Of a stretch of DNA of 64,000 nt, positions 49,564 through 59,672 are shown one piece after another (position 1 is the first letter of the stretch; each line of letters starts with the position of its first letter). A model generated the notes under the pieces. It did not search any database, was not told the origin of the DNA, and worked only from the letters and a program-made list of their open reading frames with translations. Made by a program: the position numbers and the translations under genes. Origin of the DNA: Rhodoferax sp. (GTDB lineage Bacteria; Pseudomonadota; Gammaproteobacteria; Burkholderiales; Burkholderiaceae_C); the NCBI GenBank assembly GCA_020048895.1, contig JAIFLV010000020.1, positions 33,455 to 97,454 on the forward strand. The letters are read 5' to 3'.

Positions 49564-50277
49564 ATGACTACCAACACAAACCCACCCACCACCCCCGACA
49601 CCGCCTCACCCCCCGAAGCGCAACCGAAGTCTGCGGCCACCGTTGCGGCGGGGTGGCTGCACACCGCGAAGTTTCTGACCACCGCACCGCAACTGCACTT
49701 TCTACCGGTGCTGGAGGTACCAGAAATCGCCTTTGTCGGGCGCTCCAATGCGGGTAAATCGACCTGTATCAACACACTCACGCAGCAAAAGCAATTGGCC
49801 TTTGCCTCGAAGAAGCCGGGGCGCACCCAACACATCAACCTGTTTGCATTGGGCAAGCAAGGCATCACCGATGCGGTGCTGACCGATCTGCCGGGCTACG
49901 GTTACGCCGCCGTTCCAAAACAGGACAAAATTCGCTGGCAACAGGTGATGGCGAACTACCTTGTCACACGGGAAAACCTCAAAGGCATCGTGCTCATGTG
50001 CGACCCGCGCCACGGGTTGACCGAACTCGATGAAATCCTGCTCGACATCGTTCGCCCTCGCGTGCAGGACGGTTTGAAGTTTCTGATCGTCCTGACCAAG
50101 GCCGACAAACTGACCCGCACAGAGGCCAACAAAATTCTGTCCATCACCAAACTGCAAGCAGGGGGCGGTGAAGTGCGTCTTTTCTCAGCCACCAAGCGCA
50201 TCGGAATCGATGAGGTGTCACTCATCCTCTGGAATTGGGCCCATCCTGCGGCGCAAAGCGCTGCAGCGACTCAATAG
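49564..50277 (+). CDS. engB: Ribosome-biogenesis GTPase EngB/YihA
   Basis: A 237-residue GTPase. The Pro/Thr-rich N-terminus (about 30 residues) is longer than usual. G1 is FVGRSNAGKST (about 58-68), G2 region KPGRTQHINLF, G3 DLPGYGY, G4 LTKADKL and G5 FSATKRIG. It assists 50S assembly. It is divergent from cytochrome c4 and its stop overlaps that of the convergent acyltransferase gene by seven bases. Confidence 0.95.
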   Translation: MTTNTNPPTTPDTASPPEAQPKSAATVAAGWLHTAKFLTTAPQLHFLPVLEVPEIAFVGRSNAGKSTCINTLTQQKQLAFASKKPGRTQHINLFALGKQGITDAVLTDLPGYGYAAVPKQDKIRWQQVMANYLVTRENLKGIVLMCDPRHGLTELDEILLDIVRPRVQDGLKFLIVLTKADKLTRTEANKILSITKLQAGGGEVRLFSATKRIGIDEVSLILWNWAHPAAQSAAATQ

Positions 50278-51137
50278 AGCGACGGTTCGCCGGGTGGCCG
50301 CGTCTTGAACCGCTTATGCACCCAGAAATACTGCTCGGGCATGGTGTCGATGCGTTGTTGCAGCCACGCATTCATCCGGGCCGTATCGGCCACCACATCG
50401 TCGCCCGGAAAGCCTTCCCATGCCGGTTCTATGCAGACTTCATAGCCGTCACGGGTCATGCGTGTCACCACCGGAACCACTTTGGCGCGCCCCAGCCGCG
50501 CAAAACGGGCGAGCGATGGAATGGTCGCCGCAGGCACACCGTAAAACGGGACGAAGACGCAGTCCTCTGCCCCAAAGTCCATATCAGGCAATAAGTACAG
50601 TGGCTCGCCCACCCGCAAGGATGCAATGATGGCTTTGACGCCCTGGGATCGATCAAACAGGCGGGCATTGCCGAAACGCCGACGCCCCTGCGCAATCCAT
50701 GCATCCATGACCTGGTTGGACTGGCGCGTAAAAATGGTGGTGAACTGTCGCGGCACCATCAGCGACAACGCTGTGGCACCAGCGTCCAGCCCCACAAAGT
50801 GCGGCGCAAGAATCAGGGTCGGCGTGCTGCCGTCCAGCTGATGGACGTCGCCCGTGAACCGCAGGCGCTGCCGAATGACGTCAGGTGAGGCATGCCACAG
50901 CCAGCCCCGATCCAGCCAGGATTGTGCAAAGCAGACAAACACCCGCTGCACAAGTTGCCGTCTTTCACGTTCCGGCATGGTCGGAAAGCACAATCTCAAA
51001 TTCGTCAACGCGGTTTTCTTGCGCGAAGGAATGAGTCCGTACAACAACGATCCCAGCGCCCAGCCCAAGGCACGCACCCACGCCAGTGGCAACAATGCCA
51101 CGAGACGCATCAGCACAATCACCGCACGCGACAACAC
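50271..51137 (-). CDS. Lipid A biosynthesis acyltransferase (LpxL/HtrB type), copy 1
   Basis: A 288-residue inner-membrane acyltransferase. The N-terminal hydrophobic helix is LMRLVALLPLAWVRALGWALGSLLYG. The HX4D catalytic motif is HFVGLD. ARLFDRSQGVKAIIASLRVGEPLYLLPDMDFG and the terminal QYFWVHKRFKTRP follow. It adds a secondary acyl chain to lipid A. The start is probably GTG at 51137 (GGAG eight bases upstream); ATG at 51110 would cut the first helix. Confidence 0.9.
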   Translation of the reverse strand: MLSRAVIVLMRLVALLPLAWVRALGWALGSLLYGLIPSRKKTALTNLRLCFPTMPERERRQLVQRVFVCFAQSWLDRGWLWHASPDVIRQRLRFTGDVHQLDGSTPTLILAPHFVGLDAGATALSLMVPRQFTTIFTRQSNQVMDAWIAQGRRRFGNARLFDRSQGVKAIIASLRVGEPLYLLPDMDFGAEDCVFVPFYGVPAATIPSLARFARLGRAKVVPVVTRMTRDGYEVCIEPAWEGFPGDDVVADTARMNAWLQQRIDTMPEQYFWVHKRFKTRPPGEPSLY

Positions 51138-51150
51138 GATCAACGCTCCA

Positions 51151-51990
51151 TCAATCTTCTTTACGCGGCTGCTTGTAGCGCGCATAGCTCCACAAATACA
51201 TATGGGGTCGGCGCACAATCAGTGCTTCCATGGCTTGGTTCAATGCAGCAGCACACACTTCATTCGACTGGTCCAGCGGCAGATTCAGTGGCTCCACATG
51301 CACCACATAGCCCCGACCCCAAGAGAGTCGATCGCCCCAGGTCAGCAGTAATGTGGCACCCGTTTGCTGCGCCAGCCGAACCGCCAACGTCATCGTGTAA
51401 GCCGTCCTGCCAAAGAAAGGCGCCCACACGCCCAGGCCATCCGCAGGCACCTGATCAGGCAACAAGCCGATGACACGTCCCTGTTTGAGAGCCTTGAGTA
51501 CCATGCGAACACCCCCCGTGGTCGTCGGTGCCGGTTCCAGCCCCGGCGCTGAGCGTACCTCGCGCAGCACTGCGTCAAACCAGGATGACTTCGAGGGTCG
51601 ATACAGCAAGGTCATGGCTCCAGCTGCAGGAAACCGTTCCACTTGCGCCTGCGGAATCGCCTCAAAACAGCCCACATGGGGCGTCATAAAGATCACACCC
51701 TTGCCTCGCGCAAGCGCCTGCTCCACCAATTCGACACCATCCCAGGTAATCTTGGGTTGCTTTTCGGCATGGGGCCGCAACCAGATCCAGGGCAACTCGA
51801 ACACCAGTTTCCCGGTTTCGCCAATGGCACGCCGCACCGCAGCCCAGGGCATCCCGGCTTGACTGGAATTTTCCCTAATCCTTTTCCGGTACGTCGGAGA
51901 TGCCCAATAGACCAGCCAGCCCGTGAGCACCCCGATGGCGTGCAGCACGGGTAGCGGCAAATGGGCACACCATCGAAAGAGAACTTGCAT
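51151..51990 (-). CDS. Lipid A biosynthesis acyltransferase (LpxL/LpxM type), copy 2
   Basis: A 279-residue paralogue of the following gene. It has an N-terminal helix (LPVLHAIGVLTGWLVYW), HX4E motif HVGCFE, LLYRPSKSSWFDAVLREVRS, GLLPDQVPADGLGVWAPFFG and a C-terminal YLWSYARYKQP. Together the two would add the two secondary acyl chains of hexa-acyl lipid A. It is divergent from metK. Confidence 0.9.
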   Translation of the reverse strand: MQVLFRWCAHLPLPVLHAIGVLTGWLVYWASPTYRKRIRENSSQAGMPWAAVRRAIGETGKLVFELPWIWLRPHAEKQPKITWDGVELVEQALARGKGVIFMTPHVGCFEAIPQAQVERFPAAGAMTLLYRPSKSSWFDAVLREVRSAPGLEPAPTTTGGVRMVLKALKQGRVIGLLPDQVPADGLGVWAPFFGRTAYTMTLAVRLAQQTGATLLLTWGDRLSWGRGYVVHVEPLNLPLDQSNEVCAAALNQAMEALIVRRPHMYLWSYARYKQPRKED

Positions 51991-52103
51991 AGCGTAAAAT
52001 ATAAGCGTCGCTGAGTTACAGAACTACTTGCAGGGCGACGCACACAGTAGCCTCCCCAAAGGTCGCCATTGTGCCTTGTCAAACCATTGACACTTCTGCT
52101 AAA

Positions 52104-52138
52104 GCGTTCGCTGAAAGCTCCCAAAGCCCAAGCAACGC
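52104..52138 (+). other. Stem-loop in the metK leader
   Basis: GCGTTCGCT and AGCAACGC pair (eight pairs, one bulged C) around an 18-base loop containing AAAGC repeats, 35 bases before metK's ATG. The 182-base gap to the divergent acyltransferase gene holds both promoters. I could not match the leader to a known SAM riboswitch class. Confidence 0.35.
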
Positions 52139-52172
52139 GAAAGGGTTGTTAACTTTTTTGGAGCTTATTTTT

Positions 52173-53354
52173 ATGGCGAACGATTTTCTCTTTACTTCCG
52201 AGTCCGTTTCTGAAGGCCACCCCGACAAGGTCGCAGACCAGATTTCAGACGCGATTCTGGACGCGATTTTCAAGGAAGACCCCAAGTCCCGCGTAGCGGC
52301 TGAAACCCTGTGCAACACCGGCCTGGTGGTGCTGGCGGGTGAAATCACGACCAATGCCCATGTGGACTATATCCAGGTGGCGCGCGACACCATCAAGCGT
52401 ATCGGCTACGACAACACTGAATACGGCATTGACTACAAAGGCTGCGCGGTATTGGTCGCCTACGACAAGCAGTCCAACGACATCGCACAGGGCGTGGACC
52501 ATGCGTCAGACGACCATCTCAACACCGGCGCAGGCGACCAGGGCCTGATGTTTGGCTATGCCTGCAACGAAACACCTGAGTTGATGCCTGCGCCCATCTA
52601 CTACGCGCACCGTCTGGTCGAACGCCAGGCGCAATTGCGCAAAGATGGCCGACTGCCCTTCCTGCGTCCGGACGCCAAGAGCCAGGTCACCATGCGCTAC
52701 GTCGACGGAAAGCCCCACAGCATTGACACCGTCGTGGTCTCCAGCCAGCACAGCCCCGAGATGAGCAACGGCGCAACCATGAAGCAGGAGTTCATCGATG
52801 CCGTGGTCGAAGAAATCATCAAGCCCGTGCTGCCCAAGGAGTGGCTGCAAAACACACGCTACCTGGTCAATCCCACGGGTCGCTTCGTCATCGGCGGACC
52901 CCAAGGCGACTGCGGCCTGACCGGACGCAAGATCATTGTTGACACCTACGGCGGTGCCTGTCCCCACGGCGGCGGCGCGTTCTCCGGCAAGGATCCGTCC
53001 AAGGTGGACCGTTCTGCCGCCTATGCCGCGCGCTATGTCGCCAAGAACGTGGTGGCTGCCGGGTTGGCACGGCAATGCCAGATCCAGGTCGCGTACGCCA
53101 TCGGTGTGGCCAAGCCGATGAACGTGACGGTCTACACCGAAGGTACCGGCGTTATCTCTGATGAGAAGATTGCCGAACTGGTGAACGCCCACTTCGATCT
53201 GCGCCCCAAAGGCATCATCCAGATGCTTGATCTGTTGCGCCCCATCTACGAGAAGACGGCTTCTTACGGCCACTTTGGCCGCGAAGAGCCGGAGTTCACC
53301 TGGGAGCGTACTGACAAGGCCGCAGTGCTGCGGGCAGCGGCCGGGCTCGCATGA
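52173..53354 (+). CDS. metK: S-adenosylmethionine synthetase
   Basis: A 393-residue enzyme. Signatures are [20 protein letters not shown] (about 10-29), [12 protein letters not shown] (ATP loop) and [22 protein letters not shown]. The ATG at 52173 has GGAG ten bases upstream. It is followed without gap (ATGA) by a glycosyltransferase gene, so metK and the polysaccharide genes are probably one transcript. Confidence 0.97.
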   Translation: MANDFLFTSESVSEGHPDKVADQISDAILDAIFKEDPKSRVAAETLCNTGLVVLAGEITTNAHVDYIQVARDTIKRIGYDNTEYGIDYKGCAVLVAYDKQSNDIAQGVDHASDDHLNTGAGDQGLMFGYACNETPELMPAPIYYAHRLVERQAQLRKDGRLPFLRPDAKSQVTMRYVDGKPHSIDTVVVSSQHSPEMSNGATMKQEFIDAVVEEIIKPVLPKEWLQNTRYLVNPTGRFVIGGPQGDCGLTGRKIIVDTYGGACPHGGGAFSGKDPSKVDRSAAYAARYVAKNVVAAGLARQCQIQVAYAIGVAKPMNVTVYTEGTGVISDEKIAELVNAHFDLRPKGIIQMLDLLRPIYEKTASYGHFGREEPEFTWERTDKAAVLRAAAGLA

Positions 53355-54586
53355 AACTGCAGACACAACGCTTCATTGACCGCTGGGTAGGCCAGTTGCT
53401 GTGTGGCGTCGTGTCTGCGTGGGTGCGACTGACCGGCAGTACGCCGGAGCCGGTCAGCGCGCGCGCCAGGAATATCCTGGTGATCCTGCTGTCGGAAATG
53501 GGCAGCATCGTTCTGGCAGGGCCGATGTTTGCTGCATTGCGCCGTGCGTACCCGCATGCGGCCATCCACATCCTGCAGCTCAAGAAGAACCAGGAAGTAT
53601 CCCGCATGCTGCAACTCACGACTCCCGAGTGCATGCACACGCTGGACGACAGTTCCGGCAGCGCCCTGGTGCGCGATATTCTGTCGGTCAGTCGACAGAT
53701 GCGCCAGTTGGGCCTGGACGCGGTCATTGATTGCGAACTGTTTTCGCGGGTGAGCGCTTTGCTGTCGTTTTCCACGGGCGCACCGGTTCGCGTGGGCTTT
53801 ACACCCCACACGCAGGAAGGACTCTACCGCGGCAGTTTTATCAACCACGCCATTCCCTACAACCCCTACCAGCACATCAGCAAGCAGTTTTTGTCGCTGG
53901 TGGATGCGCTCGATTCTGCAAACAGCGTTCCGCGCAACAAAGCAGGTGCAATACGCAGTGTTCCGTTCGAGACCGAGTTGTCTGTGGAGTTTTCCGCTTC
54001 CGAACTCAGGCGTTATGCCGACCAGGTGATGGCTGACCATCCGGTGGTGAAAGACCGCAAGCTGGTGTTGGTGTATGCCGGTGGTGGCATCCTGCCCGAA
54101 CGTGCATGGCCCGAACAACACTATGCCCGAGTTGCCAAGGGTCTGTGTGAGGCTGGCCACGCCGTCGGCTTGATTGGGCTGAAAGACGATGCCGCGTTGG
54201 CCCAGTCCTTGATCCTTGCAGTGCAACACCCGGCCTGCATTGATCTCACTGGCTACACCCGCAGTATCCGGGAACTGCTGATGTTGTTTCACGCGGCAGA
54301 ATTGCTCATCACCAACGATGGTGGGCCCGGCCATTTCGCCACGTTGACGCCGATCCAGACGATGGTGTTTTTTGGACCAGAAACAGGCAAGCTGTACGGG
54401 CCATTGGGGACGCGCAACAAGGTGTTGGAGTCTGGCATTGCCTGTTCACCCTGCCTGTCAGCGTACAACCACCGGCTTACTTTTTGTGATGGCGACAACC
54501 AGTGTCTCAAACGCATCGCGCCCGACCCGGTGCTTGCCGATGCTTTGGCGTTTTTGAATCAGGACGCCGCTACGGCAATGACATGA
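53351..54586 (+). CDS. Glycosyltransferase family 9 (heptosyltransferase-like)
   Basis: A 411-residue GT-B enzyme. The N-terminal domain is [34 protein letters not shown] (about 38-75). The C-terminal nucleotide-sugar domain is [65 protein letters not shown]. It has an added C-terminal part with cysteines ([22 protein letters not shown]). It probably transfers a heptose-like sugar to LPS or a surface glycan. ATG overlaps metK's stop. Confidence 0.88.
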   Translation: MKLQTQRFIDRWVGQLLCGVVSAWVRLTGSTPEPVSARARNILVILLSEMGSIVLAGPMFAALRRAYPHAAIHILQLKKNQEVSRMLQLTTPECMHTLDDSSGSALVRDILSVSRQMRQLGLDAVIDCELFSRVSALLSFSTGAPVRVGFTPHTQEGLYRGSFINHAIPYNPYQHISKQFLSLVDALDSANSVPRNKAGAIRSVPFETELSVEFSASELRRYADQVMADHPVVKDRKLVLVYAGGGILPERAWPEQHYARVAKGLCEAGHAVGLIGLKDDAALAQSLILAVQHPACIDLTGYTRSIRELLMLFHAAELLITNDGGPGHFATLTPIQTMVFFGPETGKLYGPLGTRNKVLESGIACSPCLSAYNHRLTFCDGDNQCLKRIAPDPVLADALAFLNQDAATAMT

Positions 54587-55074
54587 GCGCGCTGCTGCCC
54601 ATGCAGAAAACGGTTCTGCGCGTCTTGGCCTGGATTGAGCGTTACCGTTACCTCAAATTTGGCATCGTTGGGGCCAGTGGTACGGTTGTGAATTTGGTGG
54701 TCTTGTACCTCGGGCACGAGTACCTCTTCGCTGCCATTGAAGCCACATACAAGAAACCCTATCTGTCCCTGGCACTGGCCATCACACTAGCCACCATCAA
54801 CAACTTCACCTGGAATCGGCTGTGGACCTGGTCTGACCGCGTGCGAACACTGGAGGCGCAAGAAGCACAGCCCGTGAGCCTGCGCTTGCTGGGCATGGAG
54901 TTCGGCCAATACGTCACCGCATCGGCATTTGGCAGTGCTCTGCAATACGTACTGACCCTGCTGCTATCTGGCAGCATGGACTACCGCATTGCCAACGTTA
55001 TCGCCATTCTGGCCGCCAGTGTGAGTAATTTCCTGGCCAACGACCGTTGGACCTTCCGCCGCAATCGGCCATGA
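54583..55074 (+). CDS. GtrA-family membrane protein
   Basis: A 163-residue protein with four membrane helices typical of GtrA (KFGIVGASGTVVNLVVLYLG at about 24-43; ITLATINNFTWNRLWTW; FGSALQYVLTLLLS; IAILAASVSNFLANDRWTF). The family moves or helps use polyprenyl-linked sugars for surface glycan modification. It overlaps both neighbours by ATGA. Confidence 0.92.
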   Translation: MSALLPMQKTVLRVLAWIERYRYLKFGIVGASGTVVNLVVLYLGHEYLFAAIEATYKKPYLSLALAITLATINNFTWNRLWTWSDRVRTLEAQEAQPVSLRLLGMEFGQYVTASAFGSALQYVLTLLLSGSMDYRIANVIAILAASVSNFLANDRWTFRRNRP

Positions 55075-56846
55075 CCTCGCCCAACACAGCACACGTACCG
55101 CCCTGGGGCTGGCTGGCGTTGCTGCTGGCAACGGTTGCCACCTACTTCTTTGGTCTGGGCAGTCCCTACGCCCCCACCAATGGCGACGAAATGGTCTACA
55201 TCCATATCGCCCGACTGACCGCACTGTCTGACCATTGGCTTCCCCTGGTGTCGGACCTCGCCAATATGCGCAATACCAAGCCCCCGCTGTTGTTCTGGCA
55301 GGCCATGGTGGCGGGCGACTGGGGCCAGAACTGGTCGCTGTATGCATTACGCCTGCCCAGTGTCGTCTACACGCTGTTGACTACCGGTTTGATTGCGTTA
55401 CTGACCCGCCGTATTACGGGTGACCTGCGCACCGCACTGCTCGCCAGCGTGCTTTACCTGCTGTTTTTTTCCACCTTTCGTTACGGCCGCGTCTACCTTA
55501 CGTCAGGCCCGGAGACCTTCTGGTTTTTCCTGCCTCTGTTTTGGCTGCTGTGGGTGCAGGCGGACCCGTCCCATAGCAACAGGACACTGAACTTGGGCTG
55601 GGGTGCGTTTACTACCATTGGCATCTCCCTGGGACTTGGCATGGCCTACAAGTCCTTTGCACTGGTCGCACCGGCGGCGGCGGCCCTGTGGTGCGCCCTG
55701 CTGTGGCGTTCGCCACTGCCGCCATTACGCGATGCCCTACGTACCACGGTGGCTGTGGGCTGGAGCACCGCACTGGCACTGGGGCTGTTCGCGCTGTGGT
55801 TCGCGCTGGACCCCGACCCCGGTGCCGTCTGGAAAGAGTTTGTAGTGGGGGAAAATGCCGGCAAGATGTCAGGAGAACGGGGCTACTGGCATGCTGCGCT
55901 GTTCGGGCAATACCCGCTTTGGAGCCAGTTGCTCGCCTACCCGGAAAATGCAGGGCTGCTGGCCTTGCTGGTGCTCGGGTGGGCAGGCACAGAGGCCAGG
56001 GCGTGGCTGAAACGTCCGAACTCCGAACGCCTGGCGCCGACCACGCGCATTTTGTGGATCTGGTTGCTGGTATGGCTGGTGGTTTTTTCCCTGCCGAGTC
56101 AACGTTCTGCGCGGTACGTCATTCCGGCCATGCCGGCGGTGGCCATTCTGATGGCGATCGCATGGACCAAGATGGCCAGGCCCTGGTTCTGGGCTACGCT
56201 GCTGCTGACCCTTCCTGCACTGGGAGTCATGGCGCGCGTGGGCTGGGTAATGGGCGAGATGCAGATCGCCAATAGCTCCGAAGTTGCTATGACTTTGCTA
56301 GCTGCTTGCGCAGGTGCAGCAAGCGTTGTAGCCGGTTTTTTCATAAAGTCTTGGGCCAGAAATGCCACCCTGGCGAGTTGCCTGGCGGTGTATGTCACGT
56401 TCGGCTTGATGACCGCACCTTTGAGCACGCCGGACGCGGGTTATAGCGCCTCCATGCAGAAAGCACTACAAGACCGTAGCGTCGCTGTGCCCAACGGATT
56501 TACCGGCCAGTACGAGCGATTCCACTTTGTGCTGCCATGTAGCTCCGTGGTGCCCTACGACGCTGAAGGTCGCAACACCGGCGCGCTTCAACCGGATATG
56601 CCCCCCGATGAACGCCTGAAATACCTGCTGGACAATTTCGACGCCGTGGTGTGGCTTCAGGATCGCCCAGAACGACTACAGCCTGCCTGCAGTCCCCAAT
56701 GTGCGGTTTTGGGGTCGCGCTGGCATGTCAAGAGTCGGCACAAAAGTGGCGAAATCACGCTGGCCAATCTGTGGTACCCGCAAGAGTGGTTGTTCCGTCG
56801 GGAGTGGCTTCTCGCAAAATCGCACGCGCCGTTCGCAACACAGTAG
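55071..56846 (+). CDS. GT39/ArnT-like membrane glycosyltransferase
   Basis: A 591-residue polytopic protein. The N-terminal loop has the conserved acidic pair (SPYAPTNGDEMVYIHIA, about 31-47) and NTKPPLLFW typical of ArnT/GT-C enzymes. About 11-12 hydrophobic helices follow, then a periplasmic C-terminal domain. It would transfer a sugar from a polyprenyl donor. One membrane segment (LLAACAGAASVVAGFFIKSW, about residue 410) is encoded by a copy of the dispersed repeat, in frame. Confidence 0.9.
   Translation: MTSPNTAHVPPWGWLALLLATVATYFFGLGSPYAPTNGDEMVYIHIARLTALSDHWLPLVSDLANMRNTKPPLLFWQAMVAGDWGQNWSLYALRLPSVVYTLLTTGLIALLTRRITGDLRTALLASVLYLLFFSTFRYGRVYLTSGPETFWFFLPLFWLLWVQADPSHSNRTLNLGWGAFTTIGISLGLGMAYKSFALVAPAAAALWCALLWRSPLPPLRDALRTTVAVGWSTALALGLFALWFALDPDPGAVWKEFVVGENAGKMSGERGYWHAALFGQYPLWSQLLAYPENAGLLALLVLGWAGTEARAWLKRPNSERLAPTTRILWIWLLVWLVVFSLPSQRSARYVIPAMPAVAILMAIAWTKMARPWFWATLLLTLPALGVMARVGWVMGEMQIANSSEVAMTLLAACAGAASVVAGFFIKSWARNATLASCLAVYVTFGLMTAPLSTPDAGYSASMQKALQDRSVAVPNGFTGQYERFHFVLPCSSVVPYDAEGRNTGALQPDMPPDERLKYLLDNFDAVVWLQDRPERLQPACSPQCAVLGSRWHVKSRHKSGEITLANLWYPQEWLFRREWLLAKSHAPFATQ
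56270..56347. repeat. Dispersed repeat copy D, inside the GT39 gene
   Basis: AATAGCTCC followed by GCTAGCTGCTTGCGCAGG, GCAGCAAGCG and TGTAGCCGGTTTTTTC matches the repeat framework of copy C. It keeps the reading frame and encodes a hydrophobic stretch. Confidence 0.65.
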
Positions 56847-56859
56847 TGCCTGCCGCACA

Positions 56860-57543
56860 CTACACCTGCCGTGGCTGGCTGCGTTGCCGCACAAGGTACA
56901 CGGTCAGACCCACTCCCAACCATGGATCAAGCAACGCGTCCCACAGGTTCCCCGTGGGCAGGCGCAGCACCACAAACCATGCAATCGCCAAGGGAGCAAT
57001 CCAGTGCGCCGCACTACGTGGCTGGTTGCGCCAGACCACCCAGGGCAAGAGGCTCAACGCCATTGCCACGACCACCGCGGCTCCACTAAAGCCCCATGCG
57101 TATATCGATGCCGGGAAGACGGCAAATGCATCGAGCGCAAGGCAGACGCTACACAAAACGCCAACCATTGCCCAGCCGCGCGCGACCGGGTAACTCTTTC
57201 TGCCGTGCAGGTCCGGCGTTTGGCTGCCCGCGTCGAGAAACAGGTTCCATAGCAATGCGGCGCACAGCAATACTGTGGCAATACTGGGCATCTGAAAAGC
57301 CAGACCAAGCCAATACGACGAAGCATACGAACTCGGTAGCCAGGCCCACAGCACACAGACCATCGCCGCGAAAACAACCAACGGTCGCCGCCCGATCCAT
57401 CTCTGAACCAGAGCACCACCCAGCCAGGCCGTCACTACAGCCCATCCCATGTTCAGCCATACCTGCATCATCCACAGTGATGGCAATTGGGGATTGTCAG
57501 ACGCAAACATTAGCGCCCACCCCGAGGTTTCCGCTAGGTTCAC
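56860..57543 (-). CDS. Hypothetical polytopic membrane protein
   Basis: A 227-residue protein with about six to seven hydrophobic helices (for example LVVFAAMVCVLWAWL, ATVLLCAALLWNLFL, GWAMVGVLCSVCLALDAFAVF, WIAPLAIAWFVVLRL). I recognise no family. The start is GTG, overlapping the upstream sialidase-like gene's stop (GTGA), so the two are coupled and may act together. Confidence 0.75.
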   Translation of the reverse strand: MNLAETSGWALMFASDNPQLPSLWMMQVWLNMGWAVVTAWLGGALVQRWIGRRPLVVFAAMVCVLWAWLPSSYASSYWLGLAFQMPSIATVLLCAALLWNLFLDAGSQTPDLHGRKSYPVARGWAMVGVLCSVCLALDAFAVFPASIYAWGFSGAAVVVAMALSLLPWVVWRNQPRSAAHWIAPLAIAWFVVLRLPTGNLWDALLDPWLGVGLTVYLVRQRSQPRQV

Positions 57544-58718
57544 GGCACACCCTTCGCAACTTCAGCAGCAGGAGCCCATCGCTGCCAGGCAATGCGTTTG
57601 CGGTTCTGGGTGTAGCTCACCCACAGGCTGCCGTCAGCCCAAGCCAGAGCTGGATAGGAAAATTCGTCACCTGCGCCTCCGCGCGCCAGTGTGCCAAGGG
57701 TTTGCCAGGCCAGGCCATCGGTGGAGGTGCTCAAATCCAGTTGAATGCGCGACTCGGTCGATGGGTTGTGGGCCAGCACCAACCCTTGCGGGACCGGGAG
57801 TCTTAGCGCTGCAACTGCTGCATCGGGATTGTCCAATACGAGGTCGGGCAAGTCTTGCCAAAGGATTCCTCCATCGGTGGTGCGCACCGCACCTACTTTT
57901 CCACTGGACCGTTGCGCACGCAAAAAGGCGATCCATTCGGTGGGCGACTGCATCACCAGTGCCGGCTGCAGCACATCCCGGCGCTGCGACATCCGCACCA
58001 TGCCCATAAATTCTCCATTGCGATCAAACCGCATTGCAACCGGATACTTGATGCCAAGCTCAAAGTGCACGGGCAACACCATGCCACCATCCTGCAACGG
58101 CATTACCGTGTTGCGCACGAGAAAACTGGTGTTCCACAACCACGACAGAGGCAGTATGCGCACCGGTTCAAACCGCAATTCCCCCGGCATACTGGAGCCA
58201 CTGGCCTGCTGCAAGTGCACGATGCGCGAGGCCGCCCAGCCACCCCAGCCCGTGGCCACTACAAACAAATGCACCCGCTGTTGTGTGTCGAGCCAGGCTA
58301 CCGGGTTACCCAATCGGCGCACACCAAAACCCAGTTGGTCGCCCAACGCCTGCCGGTTCACCACAAAGCGCGCTGCGGACCAACGTTGCGTGGCCCGGTC
58401 CAACTGCGCCGCTGCTATCTGTACATTGGGGGCACTTTCACGGTCTCCAGCAAACCAGAACGCAGTCAGCACACTGGTGCTTCCCGCTGGCATGGCAAGC
58501 AAAGTACTGGCATGGGCAGCCAGTGCGCCTTCGGGCATGGGGATCGTTCCTTGCTCAGCCTGTTTCAAACCCGCCGACGGCAATGATTCAGAGCGTACCG
58601 GTATGCTCGCCTGTGCCGCTACGACACGTTCTGGCCGCCTATTCCAATCGACCACGCCCACCACCGCAACCGCCAGCAGGGCGCACAGAACTCGCACGTA
58701 CATCGACTGAAAAACCAT
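57540..58718 (-). CDS. Sialidase/BNR-repeat-like exported protein
   Basis: A 392-residue protein with an uncleaved or cleaved N-terminal hydrophobic segment (about 8-24). The rest looks like a six-bladed sialidase-type propeller: HASTLLAMPAGSTSVLTAFWFAGDRES (first blade), VNRQALGDQLGFGVRRLGNPVAWLD and Asp-box-like turns (RTTDGGILWQDLPD, STSTDGLAWQTLG). This fits the BNR_2/exo-sialidase group; substrate unknown and true sialidase activity not assured. Its membrane partner gene follows with overlap. Confidence 0.8.
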   Translation of the reverse strand: MVFQSMYVRVLCALLAVAVVGVVDWNRRPERVVAAQASIPVRSESLPSAGLKQAEQGTIPMPEGALAAHASTLLAMPAGSTSVLTAFWFAGDRESAPNVQIAAAQLDRATQRWSAARFVVNRQALGDQLGFGVRRLGNPVAWLDTQQRVHLFVVATGWGGWAASRIVHLQQASGSSMPGELRFEPVRILPLSWLWNTSFLVRNTVMPLQDGGMVLPVHFELGIKYPVAMRFDRNGEFMGMVRMSQRRDVLQPALVMQSPTEWIAFLRAQRSSGKVGAVRTTDGGILWQDLPDLVLDNPDAAVAALRLPVPQGLVLAHNPSTESRIQLDLSTSTDGLAWQTLGTLARGGAGDEFSYPALAWADGSLWVSYTQNRKRIAWQRWAPAAEVAKGVP

Positions 58719-58763
58719 GGGGCTATCTTAGTGGTGTCGGCACAGTCCCGTAGCGCCCAGGAT

Positions 58764-59588
58764 TCACGCCATGGAGGCGGCTTCCTGCCCCGTGGTCCAT
58801 TCGAATGGCCCGCGCATCAAGACCTGGTCGATATCCAAACCCAGGGTGAGTGCCACTTCATCTGGAAACGTGACGGCCATTGCCGCCTCGCTCAAGTTTT
58901 CCTCACGCGCCCTGGTGCGCCACACGGCCAGATGAACGATACCGGCCAAAGGCTCGTACACATCGTCGGCAAATGGTGCAATCTGGTACTGGATCGCCTC
59001 CACGATTGCCTCGGGAAATTCCCATGCGCTGGCAAACCCGGCGCCGACATCGGCATAACAGTAGCCCAGCAAATGATGCTCCGCACCCGCGCGGTGCCCT
59101 GACAATGCCGGAGCCTGGTCGTTCAGCCAGTCCATCTGCTCCGGCATGCCCAGGTGCATGACCAACTCGCCCGCAGCATGAACCAACCCTGCTGTGAATG
59201 CGGTTGAAGCGTTGACCCGTGCCTCGTGCGCGAGCTTGCGCGACAGTTTGGCTACATCCAGGCTAAATCTCCAGAAATAGTGCATATCCATGCCTGGCAC
59301 CTTCTTAAAGGCCACTGCCATTCCTGCTGCGGCAGTTAGAGACCGCACCTGGTCCAACCCCAGCACCGCCAAAGCTTCAGACACGCCGCCAATACGCTTG
59401 GTCAGCTGAAACTGGGCTGAATTGGCCAACCTAAGCAGGCGGGCGGCCAGTCCCGGGTCGGTATTGATGTCATTGCTGATCTTGCGTAGATCGGGCTCGT
59501 CACGGTTCAGTTCGGCCAAAACCCGCGCGATCACCCGTGGGATGCTGGGCAGCGCCAGTTGCGAATCGAGCAAATCATCAAGATGCAT
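58764..59588 (-). CDS. HDOD-domain signalling protein
   Basis: A 274-residue protein made mainly of an HDOD domain ([50 protein letters not shown], about 9-58; [23 protein letters not shown]). The HD-like residues are degenerate ([13 protein letters not shown]), as usual for HDOD. Regulatory role unknown. The ATG at 59588 is preferred to the TTG at 59600. It is divergent from dcuB, with 84 bases between starts. Confidence 0.85.
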   Translation of the reverse strand: MHLDDLLDSQLALPSIPRVIARVLAELNRDEPDLRKISNDINTDPGLAARLLRLANSAQFQLTKRIGGVSEALAVLGLDQVRSLTAAAGMAVAFKKVPGMDMHYFWRFSLDVAKLSRKLAHEARVNASTAFTAGLVHAAGELVMHLGMPEQMDWLNDQAPALSGHRAGAEHHLLGYCYADVGAGFASAWEFPEAIVEAIQYQIAPFADDVYEPLAGIVHLAVWRTRAREENLSEAAMAVTFPDEVALTLGLDIDQVLMRGPFEWTTGQEAASMA

Positions 59589-59672
59589 GATCTGAATCAA
59601 ACCAAGTCATGGGAGGAGCCTAGGGTTTACCCTGATTATCATTACAGTAGGGCCTTCGAGAAGGAGTTGATT

